This document shows positions 1 to 8,874 of a DNA stretch of 64,000 nucleotides, one piece after another. Below the pieces are notes generated by a model, which was given only the letters and a program-made list of their open reading frames with translations, made no database searches and was not told the DNA's origin. Every line of letters starts with the position of its first letter. The first letter of the stretch is position 1. Source of the stretch: DATAOG01 sp963782885 (GTDB lineage: Bacteria; Pseudomonadota; Alphaproteobacteria; Geminicoccales; Geminicoccaceae); assembly GCA_963782885.1 (NCBI GenBank), contig CAWALL010000001.1, positions 1 to 64,000 on the forward strand, given 5' to 3'. The translations under genes were made by a program, and so were the position numbers.

Positions 1-1
1 G

Positions 2-88
2 CGGAGGGAGTGGGATTCGAACCCACGGTACGCTCGCGCGTACAACGGTTTTCGAGACCGCCCCGTTCGACCGCTCCGGCATCCCTCC
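2..88 (-). tRNA. tRNA-Ser (anticodon CGA)
   Basis: Read on the minus strand this is a complete class II tRNA. The acceptor arms GGAGGGA (88-82) and TCCCTCC (9-3) pair, followed by discriminator G. The T-arm GTGGGTTCGAATCCCAC is intact, there is a long variable arm (GTACGC GCGA GCGTAC), and the anticodon loop CTCGAAA gives anticodon CGA, which reads UCG serine codons. The long variable arm is expected of tRNA-Ser. CCA is not encoded. No partner RNA gene is visible. Confidence 0.96.
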
Positions 89-569
89 ATGTCACCCGGA
101 CGCCCCGGCCGCGGCTTATCTAGCCACTGGCCCGGGTCGCCGCAAGGCCTCGTCCGGCTTCAGACGCAGCGCCAGAGGGAGATCTCGTGGTCATGGCCAG
201 CACTGAACTCGTCGGCGCCACGGACGGTCGGTGCACTCGACCGCGTCTCAGCTGGCAAGCGCGAACCCCTAGCAGCCCTCCCCGCCGGGCAGCTCCGAAG
301 ATTGCGCGCCCTCTCACAATCGGCAGCCGCACCGCCATCACGGCCAAAACCGGACCTGACGATCATCCTCGGCGGCTCGAGCGCGCTCCCCGGCGGCGCG
401 GGCTGGCGAGTGGGGCGAACATGCGCTAGGTCGTGTCCGTTCGCCCACCCTTACTGGCGGTCCGCTGGACGTCCCGGCGGCCCGACTGAGGCCGGATCGA
501 ATGGCTCGCCGGTGGCCGTGCGGGTCGGCCGCCGGACCGGCGGCGTCCTTTGGCGAAAGGCGAGCGCCG
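89..569. other. intergenic region, no gene found
   Basis: The 480 bases between the tRNA-Ser and the acyltransferase fusion contain only short overlapping frames with arginine/proline-rich, shadow-like translations. The region should hold the tRNA promoter (leftward) and that of the fusion gene (rightward), but I see no convincing promoter boxes, repeats or terminator. Confidence 0.5.
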
Positions 570-3362
570 ATGGTGCTGACGACGTTGCGCGACCTGATCG
601 ATCGGCTCGAGGATCAGCCGGCCGGGCCCGCGGTGATTGCCCATGGCCCGAACGGGGCCGAGGTCTGGTCGCGGGGCGAGCTCGCCGACCGGGCGCTCAG
701 GGTCGCCTCCGGCCTTCGCCGAAGCGGGCTCGGTGCGGACGAGGTGGTCGGGCTGCTGGCCCCGCCCCGCCCCGAGTGGGTCCTGGCGTTCCTCGCCATC
801 GTCGGCGCCGGCGGCATCGCGCTGCCGCTGAGCGAGCAGATCACGGCGCCGGAGCTGGAGCGGATCCTCCGCCACAGCGGCTGCCGACGGATCTGCGCCA
901 CCAAGCCGTTCGTCCGGATCCTCGAAAGCCTGACGGGCCCGAGCGATCAGGGCTCAAGCGATGCGGTCCCGCCCAGGCGCGCCATCATCCGGCTCGATGA
1001 CGACGGCGACCGGGCTGAGGCCGGTCCGAACCACTGGCGTCGCCTCCTGCACGACCAGCCGGCGGTGCTGCCGGAGCTCGAGCCGGATCAGCTCGCCGTC
1101 CTCGCCTACACCTCCGGCACCACCGGCACGCCCAAGGGAGTGCCTCTCAGCCACGCCAACCTCGCCGCCAACATCAATGCCCTGCTCCACGAGCGGCTGG
1201 CGGGCCCGGACGACCGGGCACTCCTGCCCCTGCCGCTGCACCACGCCTATCCGCTGACCGTCGGGCTGCTGACCGGGCTCGCGGCCGGCGCGGCGGTGGT
1301 GCTGCCGAGCGGAATCAGCGGACCCGAGATCAGCCACGCGCTCGCAGACTGCCGCTGCACGATCATGGTCGGCGTGCCGCGCCTCTACGAGGCCATGCTG
1401 AGCGGCATCGAGAGTCGGGTGAACGGCCGCAGCGCGGCGATCCGAGGCGCATACCGGCGCCTGCTGGCGCTTTCCATCTTCCTCCAGCGCCGCTTCGGCT
1501 GGCGGCTCGGGCGCCGTCTGTTCTGGCCCCTGCATCGGCGGGTCGGCCCCGAGCTCCGCCTGCTCGCCTCCGGCGGCGCCAAGCTCGAGCCCGAGGTCGC
1601 CTCCAGGCTCGAGGGTCTGGGCTGGGAGGTGCTGACCGGCTACGGCCTGACCGAGACCGCGCCGATCCTGACCTTCAATCCACCCGGCCGCGCCCGCCTC
1701 GAGACCGCCGGTCTGCCGGTCGAGGGGGTCGAGCTTCGATTCGAACCCCAGGAGGACGCCGCACCGGGGGACGCCGCACCGGAGGCCGGTCAGCCGCGAC
1801 CTGTGGGGGCCGCCGCCGCGAGCCGGCCGACCGGCGAGATCCAGGCGCGTGGGCGCAATGTCTTTGGTGGCTACTGGCACAATCCCGAAGCGACCCAGGA
1901 GGCGTTCACCGCCGACGGGTTCTTTCGCACCGGCGATCTCGGCTACCTCGACGGCGAGGGCTATCTGCACATCTCCGGCCGCAGCAAGGAGCTGATCGTG
2001 CTCGCCGGCGGCAAGAACATCTTCCCGGACGAGATCGAGGCGGTCTATGCCGAGAGCCCCTCGATTCACGAGCTCGCGGTCCTCGAGCAGAGCGGCCGTC
2101 TGGTCGGCCTGATCGTGCCCGAGCTCGAAGCGCTGCGGGCCGGCAGCGAGGACGAGCTGCGCCAGCGTCTGCGCGCCGAGATCGAGGAACGCTCGCGCCG
2201 GCTCGCGTCCTGGCAGCGGCTCGGCGATTTCGCGGTGACCAAAGAGGCCTTGCCGCGGACTCAGATCGGCAAGCTCCGCCGTCACGAGCTCGGGCCACTG
2301 TTCGAGCGCGCCAAAGCCGGCGCCGGCGCGCCCGCTGCTCCGCCGGAGCTCTCGGCGCGCGACCGGGCTCTGCTCAACTCGGCTGAGCTCGGCGAGGTCT
2401 GGCGCTGGCTTCAGGACCGTTTCGAGCCCAGGCCGATCGCCCTCGACAGCAGCCCGCAGCTCGACCTCGGCCTCGATTCGTTCGACTGGATGAGCCTGAC
2501 CATGGAGCTCGGCGAGCGCTTCGGCGCCCAGTTGAGCGAGGATGCGGTCGCCCGGGTGACGACGCTGCGCGACCTGCTGGTCGAAGTCGAGCGCGCCACC
2601 GAAAGCCCCGGGGCCGCGGCCGAGATCCGCGAGCTCGAGCCCGGGCAGGAGCGCTGGCTGCAACCGCAGGGCTGGCCGCTGCGGGTGCTCGCCGCCGCGC
2701 TGTTCGCGCTCAATCGTCTGATCATGCGCGGCCTCTTCCGGCTCAGGGTCGAGGGTCGCGAGCAGCTGCCAGCCGAAGGTCCCTATCTGCTCGCGCCCAA
2801 TCATGCGAGCTACCTCGACCCGTTCGCGCTGGCTGCGGCGCTGTCCTGGTCCGAGCTCCGCCGGCTGCACTGGGCCGGCTGGACCGGCCTCTTGTTCCGC
2901 GGCCCGCTTACCCGCCTGTTCAGCCGCGCCACCCGGGTCCTGCCGGTCGATCCCGAGCGCGGCCTGACCTCGACCCTGCCGCTCGGGCTCGCCGCCCTCG
3001 AGCGGGGCTCGGGACTGGTCTGGTTTCCCGAGGGCGCCCGCTCGACCGATGGCCGCTTGCATCGGTTCCTGCCCGGCGTTGGCCTGCTGCTCGAGCGGAC
3101 CGGGGTACCGGCGATGCCGGTCTTCATCGGCGGCAGTTTTGCGGCCTGGCCGCCGGGTCGAAGGTGGCCCCGACTCCGGCCGATTCTGGTCCGCTTCGGC
3201 CGTCCGATGCGGCTCGAGGAGGACGGCTCGTCGCCGAACGGAGAGCGCCATCGCCGGATTGCCGACCGGCTGCACGACCAGGTGGCGGCGCTCGGCGAGG
3301 GCGGCGACCGCAGCATCGCGTTGCCGGGCGGGTCTCACGACGCCGAGCCGCCGCCGACATAG
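570..3362 (+). CDS. fused AMP-binding acyl ligase, acyl carrier and PlsC acyltransferase
   Basis: About 930 aa with three modules. An ANL-superfamily adenylation domain occupies roughly residues 1-600, with the P-loop TSGTTGTPKG near 181, TGDLGYLDGEGY near 455 and the catalytic-lysine region near 480. A carrier-like segment follows near 610-690, with LGLDSFDW around 635 whose serine could carry phosphopantetheine. A PlsC-type acyltransferase forms the C-terminus, with NHASYLD near 743 and FPEGARS near 820. It probably activates a fatty acid and transfers it to a lysophospholipid, like Aas, but in E. coli Aas the acyltransferase comes first. The frame opens at 501; I prefer ATG 570 because homology starts there, and the extra N-terminal residues look like non-coding sequence. 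It stands alone on the plus strand. Confidence 0.88.
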   Translation: MVLTTLRDLIDRLEDQPAGPAVIAHGPNGAEVWSRGELADRALRVASGLRRSGLGADEVVGLLAPPRPEWVLAFLAIVGAGGIALPLSEQITAPELERILRHSGCRRICATKPFVRILESLTGPSDQGSSDAVPPRRAIIRLDDDGDRAEAGPNHWRRLLHDQPAVLPELEPDQLAVLAYTSGTTGTPKGVPLSHANLAANINALLHERLAGPDDRALLPLPLHHAYPLTVGLLTGLAAGAAVVLPSGISGPEISHALADCRCTIMVGVPRLYEAMLSGIESRVNGRSAAIRGAYRRLLALSIFLQRRFGWRLGRRLFWPLHRRVGPELRLLASGGAKLEPEVASRLEGLGWEVLTGYGLTETAPILTFNPPGRARLETAGLPVEGVELRFEPQEDAAPGDAAPEAGQPRPVGAAAASRPTGEIQARGRNVFGGYWHNPEATQEAFTADGFFRTGDLGYLDGEGYLHISGRSKELIVLAGGKNIFPDEIEAVYAESPSIHELAVLEQSGRLVGLIVPELEALRAGSEDELRQRLRAEIEERSRRLASWQRLGDFAVTKEALPRTQIGKLRRHELGPLFERAKAGAGAPAAPPELSARDRALLNSAELGEVWRWLQDRFEPRPIALDSSPQLDLGLDSFDWMSLTMELGERFGAQLSEDAVARVTTLRDLLVEVERATESPGAAAEIRELEPGQERWLQPQGWPLRVLAAALFALNRLIMRGLFRLRVEGREQLPAEGPYLLAPNHASYLDPFALAAALSWSELRRLHWAGWTGLLFRGPLTRLFSRATRVLPVDPERGLTSTLPLGLAALERGSGLVWFPEGARSTDGRLHRFLPGVGLLLERTGVPAMPVFIGGSFAAWPPGRRWPRLRPILVRFGRPMRLEEDGSSPNGERHRRIADRLHDQVAALGEGGDRSIALPGGSHDAEPPPT

Positions 3363-3426
3363 CGGGCGAAGTCGCCGACCGCGTCGACCCGCGCGAGAGG
3401 GCCTGGGAGGACGCTGTCGGCACATT

Positions 3427-3867
3427 CTAACGCATGATGGTCATGGAGGCGGTCGAAGAGAACGTGATGGTGCTCGGGGCGAACGGCAGCGCAACGGGCG
3501 TGAAGGTGTGCTGCAGCTGGACGGTCACCACGCTGCCCGGGGCCTTGTCTGGGGCCCAGGTGACGTCCGGCACCAGGGTGGCTGCAGGCAGGTCAGCCAG
3601 TTGAACCGCCATCGTCTCGAGCTGGCCCTGAGTGGCCGTGGCGCCGCTCGCGGTGCCGCGCACGGCGGCGAAGCGGGCGGTCTCCTCGACCGCGTGATTG
3701 ATCGAGGCCTTGGCGGACATCGCCCGCCCGATCTCGATCGCGCCGAGCGAAAGCGTGATCACCAAGGGAAGGGTAAAGGCGGCCTGGATCGCCGCGGAAC
3801 CGCGCCGATCCTGCGCAAGCACGCGCAGGAGGCGCGTCACGTTGGCTGCAAGATCAAGGGCACGCAT
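3427..3867 (-). CDS. TadE-like pilus assembly protein (second TadE)
   Basis: About 146 aa. After a basic N-terminus comes the TadE signature: GSAAIQAAFTLPLVITLSLGAIE, a single hydrophobic segment preceded by a possible prepilin-peptidase-like glycine, followed by a predominantly polar C-terminal domain. TadE-family pseudopilins belong to the Flp/Tad pilus apparatus in the inner membrane and periplasm. The frame could begin at 3882, but ATG 3867 has GAGGTGA just upstream. It is the last gene of a three-gene minus-strand group (TadG-like, broken TadE, this one), 27 bases after the stop of the broken gene. No tad ATPase or secretin is in the window. Confidence 0.82.
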   Translation of the reverse strand: MRALDLAANVTRLLRVLAQDRRGSAAIQAAFTLPLVITLSLGAIEIGRAMSAKASINHAVEETARFAAVRGTASGATATQGQLETMAVQLADLPAATLVPDVTWAPDKAPGSVVTVQLQHTFTPVALPFAPSTITFSSTASMTIMR

Positions 3868-3894
3868 CGCATCACCTCGCATCAAGAAATACGC

Positions 3895-4074
3895 TCACCG
3901 GACCCGCACGACCGCGTCGCCGGCGACGGCCGTGCTGCCGGTAGCCGACCACGGATAGGAGACCGTCAAGGGCACGGAGCTCGTGAGCCTGACCCGCACA
4001 TACTGGCCCGGGAGCGAGCCATCCGGGCAGGGAGCGGAGCCGTCGGCCACCTCGTCGCCGCTCTCACAGGCATA
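3895..4074 (-). pseudogene. C-terminal fragment of a disrupted TadE-like gene
   Basis: The last ~60 codons (from about YACESGDEVADG to AGDAVVRVR and a TGA stop) match the end of a TadE-like pilus protein: a short cysteine-containing stretch, then a beta-rich tail. Upstream the frame runs directly into IS66-type sequence near 4071-4080, where the opposite strand starts to encode TnpB. The N-terminal 44 codons of the same gene lie 2 kb away at 6106-6237. The two pieces together are shorter than a normal TadE, so the central part of the gene has been lost. Confidence 0.8.
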
Positions 4075-4092
4075 GCGTGCCGGCCGGTCAGC

Positions 4093-4392
4093 ATGCGCTA
4101 CGGCTTCGACGGCCTGTGCGCCAAGGTCGCCTCGGTGCTCGCGTCGGACCCGTTCTCGGGCCATCTGTTTTGCTTCCGCAGCAAGCGCGGCGATTATTTG
4201 AAGATCCTGTACTGGGACGGTTCAGGGCTGTGCTTGTTTGCCAAGCGGCTGGAGCGCGGCCGGTTCGTCTGGCCGCCGATCGTGGACGGCGGCCTGATCC
4301 TGACGCCGGCCCAGCTGGCGCTGCTGCTCGAGGCGATCGACTGGCGGCGGACGGTGGCGCCGGCGCTGCCCGCGCGCCCGACAGCGATCTGA
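4093..4392 (+). pseudogene. tnpB: IS66 TnpB (Orf2), 5'-truncated
   Basis: The translation from MRYGFDGLCAKVASVL through HLFCFRSKRGDYLKILYWDG to WPPIVDGGLILTPAQLALLLEAIDWRR is typical IS66 TnpB. Family similarity seems to extend a few codons upstream (ACRPVS), but the first 15-20 residues and any start region are missing because the element is cut at about 4075. TnpB is an accessory protein of unclear mechanism that many IS66 elements need for transposition. It is followed 50 bases later by tnpC in the same direction. Confidence 0.82.
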
Positions 4393-4442
4393 GCCGACGA
4401 TCTTCTGGTCGCCAGGTCGGTTGCTTCCTGGTAGAGGAAGTC

Positions 4443-6050
4443 ATGTCGTCGGCAACCGACTTCCTGCCTTGCGATCCCGCAGCGCTACGGGCGCTCGCAG
4501 TCTCGTTGCAGGAAGCGCTCGCGAGCAAGGATCGTGAGCTCGCGGCGCGGGATGCCGAGCTCCACGCCAAGACGCTGCACATCGAGAAGCTGCGCGCGAC
4601 CCTCGCGCTGATGAAGCGGGCCCGCTTCGGTCGCTCGTCGGAGAAGATCGATCAGCTCGAGCTGCTGATCGGCGACCTCGAGGAAGCGGCGGCCCAAGAG
4701 CAGGCGCGTGCGACGGCGGCGCGGCCTGCGGAGGATCGATCCTGCTCGAAGAGGGGCGCAGCTCGCCCTCGCGGTCGCCAGCCATTGCCGGCCCATCTGC
4801 CGCGCGAGCGGGTGGTGCACGCGCCGGCCCGCGCCTGCCCGGCCTGCGGCAGCACGCGCCTGACCCGCCTCGGTGAGGACGAGCGCGAGGTGCTCGAATA
4901 CGTGCCCTCGCACTTCAAGGTGGTGGTGCACGTCCGGCCGAGGATGAGCTGCCGCGCCTGCGAGACGATTACCCAGGTGCCGGCCCCGTCGCTGCCGATC
5001 GAGCGCGGCCGGCCGGGGCCGAGCCTGCTCGCGCACGTCCTGGTGGCCAAATATTGCGACCATGTTCCGCTCCACCGCCAGAGCGTCATCTATGGCCGGG
5101 TCGGCGTCGAGCTCGAGCGCTCGACTTTGGCGGACTGGGTCGGCCAGGCGGCGTTCCTGCTCGAGCCTCTTGCCGCGGCGATCACCCGCCACGTCCGTGC
5201 CGGCGCCGCGCTCCACGCCGACGACACCCCGGTGCCGGTGCTGGACCCGGGACGCGGCAAGACCAAGACCGGACGATTGTGGGTGCTGGTCCGGGACGAG
5301 CGGCCGTGGGGCGGGCCGGCCCCGCCGGCGGTCAGCTACCTCTACTCGCCGAACCGCAAGGGCGAGCATGCGCGGGCTCTGCTCGCCGGCTGTCGCGGCT
5401 TCCTGCACGCCGACGGCTATGCCGGCTTCAACGGCCTCTATGAACCCGACGCGAGCGGCACGGCGCCGCTGGTCGAGGTCGCGTGCTGGGCGCATAGCCG
5501 CAGGAAGCTGTTCGACATGCACGCCAACACCGGCTCGGCGCTCGCCCAGGTGGCCCTGGAGCGGATCGCCGCGCTGTTCCAGATCGAGGCCGAGATCAAC
5601 GGCCGCGCGCCCGAGGAACGTCGGGCTGTCAGGCAGGAACGCACGCTGCCGCGGCTCGCGGACCTGAAGGACGTCCTCGAGCACGCCCTGACGAGCATCA
5701 GCCGCAAGAGCGGCCTCGCGGTCGCGATCCGCTACAGCCTGTCCCGCTGGGAGGCGCTCGTCCGGTTCACCGGAGATGGCCGGCTCGAGATGACGAACAA
5801 TTCTGCCGAGCGCGCCATCAGGCCCCTGGCCCTGGGCAGGAAGAATTATCTGTTCGCCGGCTCGGACAGTGGCGGCGGCCGCGCCGCGATCCTCTACACC
5901 CTGATCCAGACCGCGGTCCTCAACGGGCTCGACCCCGAGGCCTACCTGCGCGCCGTCCTCGCCCGCATCGCCGACCACCCGATCAACCGGATCGACGACC
6001 TGCTCCCGTGGGCCTGGGCCACCTCGCCGACGACCGCCGCAGCCGCCTGA
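4443..6050 (+). CDS. tnpC: IS66 family transposase TnpC
   Basis: 535 aa, a full-length IS66 transposase. An N-terminal coiled coil (residues ~15-80) is followed by LARFGRSSEKID-type sequence, a zinc-ribbon-like pair CPAC/CRAC near 135-165, and a DDE catalytic core with HADDTP near 259, HADGY near 326 and the glutamate in TNNSAERAIRP near 450. ATG 4443 is preceded by GTAGAGGAAG, a good ribosome site. The gene looks intact, but with tnpA and the left terminal repeat missing the element is unlikely to move by itself. Confidence 0.93.
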   Translation: MSSATDFLPCDPAALRALAVSLQEALASKDRELAARDAELHAKTLHIEKLRATLALMKRARFGRSSEKIDQLELLIGDLEEAAAQEQARATAARPAEDRSCSKRGAARPRGRQPLPAHLPRERVVHAPARACPACGSTRLTRLGEDEREVLEYVPSHFKVVVHVRPRMSCRACETITQVPAPSLPIERGRPGPSLLAHVLVAKYCDHVPLHRQSVIYGRVGVELERSTLADWVGQAAFLLEPLAAAITRHVRAGAALHADDTPVPVLDPGRGKTKTGRLWVLVRDERPWGGPAPPAVSYLYSPNRKGEHARALLAGCRGFLHADGYAGFNGLYEPDASGTAPLVEVACWAHSRRKLFDMHANTGSALAQVALERIAALFQIEAEINGRAPEERRAVRQERTLPRLADLKDVLEHALTSISRKSGLAVAIRYSLSRWEALVRFTGDGRLEMTNNSAERAIRPLALGRKNYLFAGSDSGGGRAAILYTLIQTAVLNGLDPEAYLRAVLARIADHPINRIDDLLPWAWATSPTTAAAA

Positions 6051-6105
6051 CCTGCGCTCCGTCCCCGTCAACCCATTCCTGCCGCGCCAATCGCCGGACG
6101 CTTAC

Positions 6106-6237
6106 GAACGCGCCGAAGGCGAAGGCGATCAAGATCGGTGCCACCAACGCGAACTCGACCGCCGAATTGCCGGACCGGCAGCCAAGGAGGCTGGGCGCGG
6201 TCCGAGCGAGCTTGGTCATTGGCGCGGTCATCTTCAT
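6106..6237 (-). pseudogene. N-terminal fragment of a disrupted TadE-like gene
   Basis: 44 codons: a short basic leader, then SGNSAVEFALVAPILIAFAFGAF, the diagnostic TadE hydrophobic segment, ending exactly where the IS66 right terminus begins at 6105. ATG 6237 overlaps the stop of the upstream TadG-like gene as TGATG, so the genes were translationally coupled. The protein would lack its whole extracytoplasmic domain. The remaining C-terminus lies at 3895-4074. Confidence 0.85.
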
Positions 6238-7553
6238 CACTCCACCAGACGCGCGTACTGCTCCTGGGGCAGCACGCTGTTGGCATAGTCGGCATCCAGG
6301 TACGAGGTGCCGGTAAAGGTGATCGTGCTGGCGAGCAGCAGGATCTCCGACTGCGCGATGCTGGAACCACCCGTGAAGTCGACGTGCTGGCTCGGGAGAT
6401 AGATGATCCCGGTGAGCCGCATCGTCGAGCCGCCGGCGATCAGATTGGTTCCGCTCGAGGGCGCGTTCGGGTCCTGGAAGAACAGGACGTTCGCGAGCAG
6501 TCCCGTGGTCATCGGCGTCAGGGTGACGTCGGCGCCGCCCTGGATCGTGACCGTGGCGTAGTTGCTGCCGCTGCCGGTCAGGTAGAAGGTGACGCCGCCC
6601 GAGGCGTTCTCGGTGTTGGTGACCGTCGCGGTGCCGGCGATCCGGAAGTAGCCGCCGTTGATGATGTAGAGGCCGGGCTGCAGCGTCACGTTGGTTCGGA
6701 TGTCGAGCCCGCCGCAGTAGACGCCCGGCGACAGGCTGACCGGCGCCCCGCCCCCATGGCCATGGCCGCCGCCGCTATCGATGATCTGCAGCGTGGGATA
6801 GGTGCAGCCGCCGACCGCAGGCGCGACCAGCCCGCTCATCGGATCGCCATAGTTCGGCACCAGGACCTCCGGCTCGGGCGAGACGCAGTTGCCGGAGTAG
6901 TCGCCGCGGACGGTGACCGAGGTCGCCGACAGGCAGGACGAGCCGGTCTGGTTGAGCGCCGCCGACGGGTGGTTCGAGTTGACCATCACGCCGCAGTCCA
7001 GGTGGACGTCGGCGGTGCCGGAGACGGTCAGCGCGCCCATCGCCGTCGGGTGCAGGGCCCAGACACAGGCGTCCGCCACCACCGCCTTGGCCACGGCACG
7101 CGCGGTGATCTGCGGCACGCTGTTGAGGAACAGGCTGGCGAAGTAGATCGGCGCCGGCTCGGTCACGATCACCTCGACCGACTGCACATCGCCCATGCTC
7201 ATGCCCGAAGAGGGCGGGGTGTGGATCGTGACCGGGTCCGAGACGCCGTTGCGCCCTGCGGCGTCGTCGGCGGCCGACTGCACCGCGGTCAGATCGGGGG
7301 CCTGGCTCAGGCCCTGCCGGGCGAGATTGACGGCGGCCGCATAGGCGGCGGCGTCGGCACCGGACTGCATGTTGCGTTTGGCGCGGTACCAGCTGGTCGC
7401 GTCGACCGCGAGCCCGGCGCCGCCGACGAACAACGGGATGGCCACCGCCACGTAGATCGCGACCGCCCCGGTCTCGGCTTTGAGCACCGACCGCAGTCTG
7501 CGCAAGCAGCCGCCGCCAAGACGATCAAGCGCGTTCGTTGCTGTTGTGGACAC
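6237..7553 (-). CDS. TadG-like Flp pilus assembly protein
   Basis: 438 aa. A cytoplasmic basic stretch leads to a TadE/TadG-type membrane helix (GAVAIYVAVAIPLFVGGAGLAVDATSWY, residues ~29-57). The region QSGADAAAYAAAVNLAR that follows is typical of TadG-like proteins (DUF2134-type putative Flp pilus assembly). The rest is a long, glycine/threonine/serine-rich beta-structured region with an internal SGGGHGHGGG stretch near residue 260. The start is GTG 7553, with GAGGG 9-13 bases upstream; no in-frame ATG fits as well. It is the first gene of the pilus group and overlaps the broken TadE gene by one base. Confidence 0.85.
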   Translation of the reverse strand: MSTTATNALDRLGGGCLRRLRSVLKAETGAVAIYVAVAIPLFVGGAGLAVDATSWYRAKRNMQSGADAAAYAAAVNLARQGLSQAPDLTAVQSAADDAAGRNGVSDPVTIHTPPSSGMSMGDVQSVEVIVTEPAPIYFASLFLNSVPQITARAVAKAVVADACVWALHPTAMGALTVSGTADVHLDCGVMVNSNHPSAALNQTGSSCLSATSVTVRGDYSGNCVSPEPEVLVPNYGDPMSGLVAPAVGGCTYPTLQIIDSGGGHGHGGGAPVSLSPGVYCGGLDIRTNVTLQPGLYIINGGYFRIAGTATVTNTENASGGVTFYLTGSGSNYATVTIQGGADVTLTPMTTGLLANVLFFQDPNAPSSGTNLIAGGSTMRLTGIIYLPSQHVDFTGGSSIAQSEILLLASTITFTGTSYLDADYANSVLPQEQYARLVE

Positions 7554-7960
7554 GACGCAACCCTCGCCTAGGGATCTGAAGAATTAACTCATCGCACACC
7601 GAGATTAACAATTTCCGAAGGCAGGTTTGGGAACAGTACTGATAAAATGCCCGGCGGCGCGGACAAAGCAGCTGGGAAATCACCCTTTGCGACTGTTGCG
7701 AAGCTGCGCCGGCTCGGGGGGATGAGAGGGCATTCCGCATGCGCGAGCAGCAGTCGCAGCGTTCGGGCCTGTCTCGTCCCCGCTGGGATGATCTCGGGCG
7801 CCGCCGATGGCGTGAAGCTTCCGAGCGTGACCGTCGCCGGGCTCGACCGTCAGCACTGGTGCCAGCACCGCATCGAAGCTGCCCGCATGGCAGGCCGTAG
7901 CGAGGCGGGCAGCTCGCGGGCGGTTCTTGGTCGGGATCGAAACCCGGCTGCGGCGTCGCC
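7554..7960. other. intergenic region upstream of the tad genes
   Basis: About 400 bases between the stop of the formylglutamate amidohydrolase gene and the start of the TadG-like gene, both leftward. The part nearest 7560-7640 is clearly AT-richer than its surroundings and carries two GTTAAT elements (minus strand), so the tad promoter probably lies there. I could not fix -35/-10 boxes. The rest, 7650-7960, shows no convincing gene. Confidence 0.45.
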
Positions 7961-8773
7961 TCAGTCGTCGGGCAACCGCTCGACCGCCTGCCGGAGCATG
8001 CCCTCGAGCCATGTGGCCCAGGCCGCCTGGCCCTGCGCTTGAGCGATCAGATCCTGACGGATCTCGATCCCGACGTGGGGCAGCCCCCGGCGCTCACCGT
8101 GCACCGGCAAGGTATAATCGGTCTCGTCATGGACGATGTAGGGCAGCTGGTCGCCGACGTAGGGCGCGCTGTCCTGGTTCAAAAGCTCGAGCAGCGGCCG
8201 GGCAAGCCGGGCGTCCCGATTGTAGAGCAGACCGATCAGCCAGCGCCGCGACATGCCCATGAAGACCGGCGTGAAGCTGTGCATGGCGACCAGCACGGTC
8301 CGCTGGCCCGCTTTCGCCCGCGCCTCGAGCAGCGCCTCGATCGTGTCGTGATAGGGCCGGAAGAGGGCCTCGATCCGGGCCTGTCGTGCCGCCTTCGAGA
8401 TGTTCAGATTGCCAGGAATCTCGGTGCTCTCGCTGATCTCGGGGATCGATTGGGCGACGTCGGTCGGCCGGTTGCAGTCGATCACGAGGCGTGAGTAGAT
8501 CTGGGCGACCAACGGCGCATCGAACGCTCGGGCAAGGGCCTCGGCGACTGGCAGGATGCCGATGTCGTAGGCGATGTGGCGCTCGAGGTCGGCGGGCGCG
8601 AGGCCGAGGTTGTCCAGGCGGCGCGGCAGGCGCCGGCCGGCATGGTCGGCGACGAAGACGACGGGCGACCGGCTCTCGGCGCGCTCGACGATGACCGGCG
8701 CCGGCTCGTCCGGATCGAGCAGGCGGGTGGTCGCGGGTGGCTCCGGGGTCGCAAGCTCAGGGTGGGCCGTCAT
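7961..8773 (-). CDS. N-formylglutamate amidohydrolase family protein
   Basis: 270 aa. The sequence has the family pattern: VVFVADHAGRRLP near residues 40-52, HIAYDIG near 66, YSRLVIDCNRP near 94-104, and VAMHSFTPVF near 161. These are zinc-hydrolase residues of the HutG/FGase family, which cleaves N-formylglutamate to formate and glutamate in histidine degradation; several homologues have unknown substrates. No other hut gene is here. The divergent neighbour is a glutamine-synthetase-like ligase, suggesting a gamma-glutamyl or glutamate-releasing catabolic pair rather than histidine breakdown. Confidence 0.85.
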   Translation of the reverse strand: MTAHPELATPEPPATTRLLDPDEPAPVIVERAESRSPVVFVADHAGRRLPRRLDNLGLAPADLERHIAYDIGILPVAEALARAFDAPLVAQIYSRLVIDCNRPTDVAQSIPEISESTEIPGNLNISKAARQARIEALFRPYHDTIEALLEARAKAGQRTVLVAMHSFTPVFMGMSRRWLIGLLYNRDARLARPLLELLNQDSAPYVGDQLPYIVHDETDYTLPVHGERRGLPHVGIEIRQDLIAQAQGQAAWATWLEGMLRQAVERLPDD

Positions 8774-8874
8774 TGGCTCCCTAACTGAGCCGGAGCCTCC
8801 GCCTTTGTCAAATCATGTCCTTGATCGAGCCACCGATCCTGCTTCAATCGGGCGAGATCGAGGGAGGACGGCAC

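Larger units (their letters stand above)
4075..6105 (+). mobile_element. IS66-family insertion sequence, left end deleted
   Basis: The right terminus is recognisable: the minus strand reads GTAAGCGTCCGG from 6105 inward, the usual start of an IS66-family inverted repeat. No matching GTAAGCG tip is found on the left. Instead the element begins abruptly inside tnpB, tnpA is absent, and there is no 8-bp target duplication (the base run beginning at 6106 is not repeated near 4075). The element lies inside a TadE-like gene. A deletion starting in the IS and running into host sequence explains the missing IS end and the missing middle of the host gene. Confidence 0.85.

Noticed and set aside
954..3425. 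An 823-codon open frame on the minus strand opposite the acyltransferase fusion
   Set aside because: It is the mirror of a GC-rich gene; its translation is glutamate/alanine/glycine/arginine-rich with no domain, while the plus frame has clear motifs.
4483..6071. A long minus-strand frame inside the IS66 transposase
   Set aside because: The plus strand encodes an intact DDE transposase; the opposite frame has no domain.
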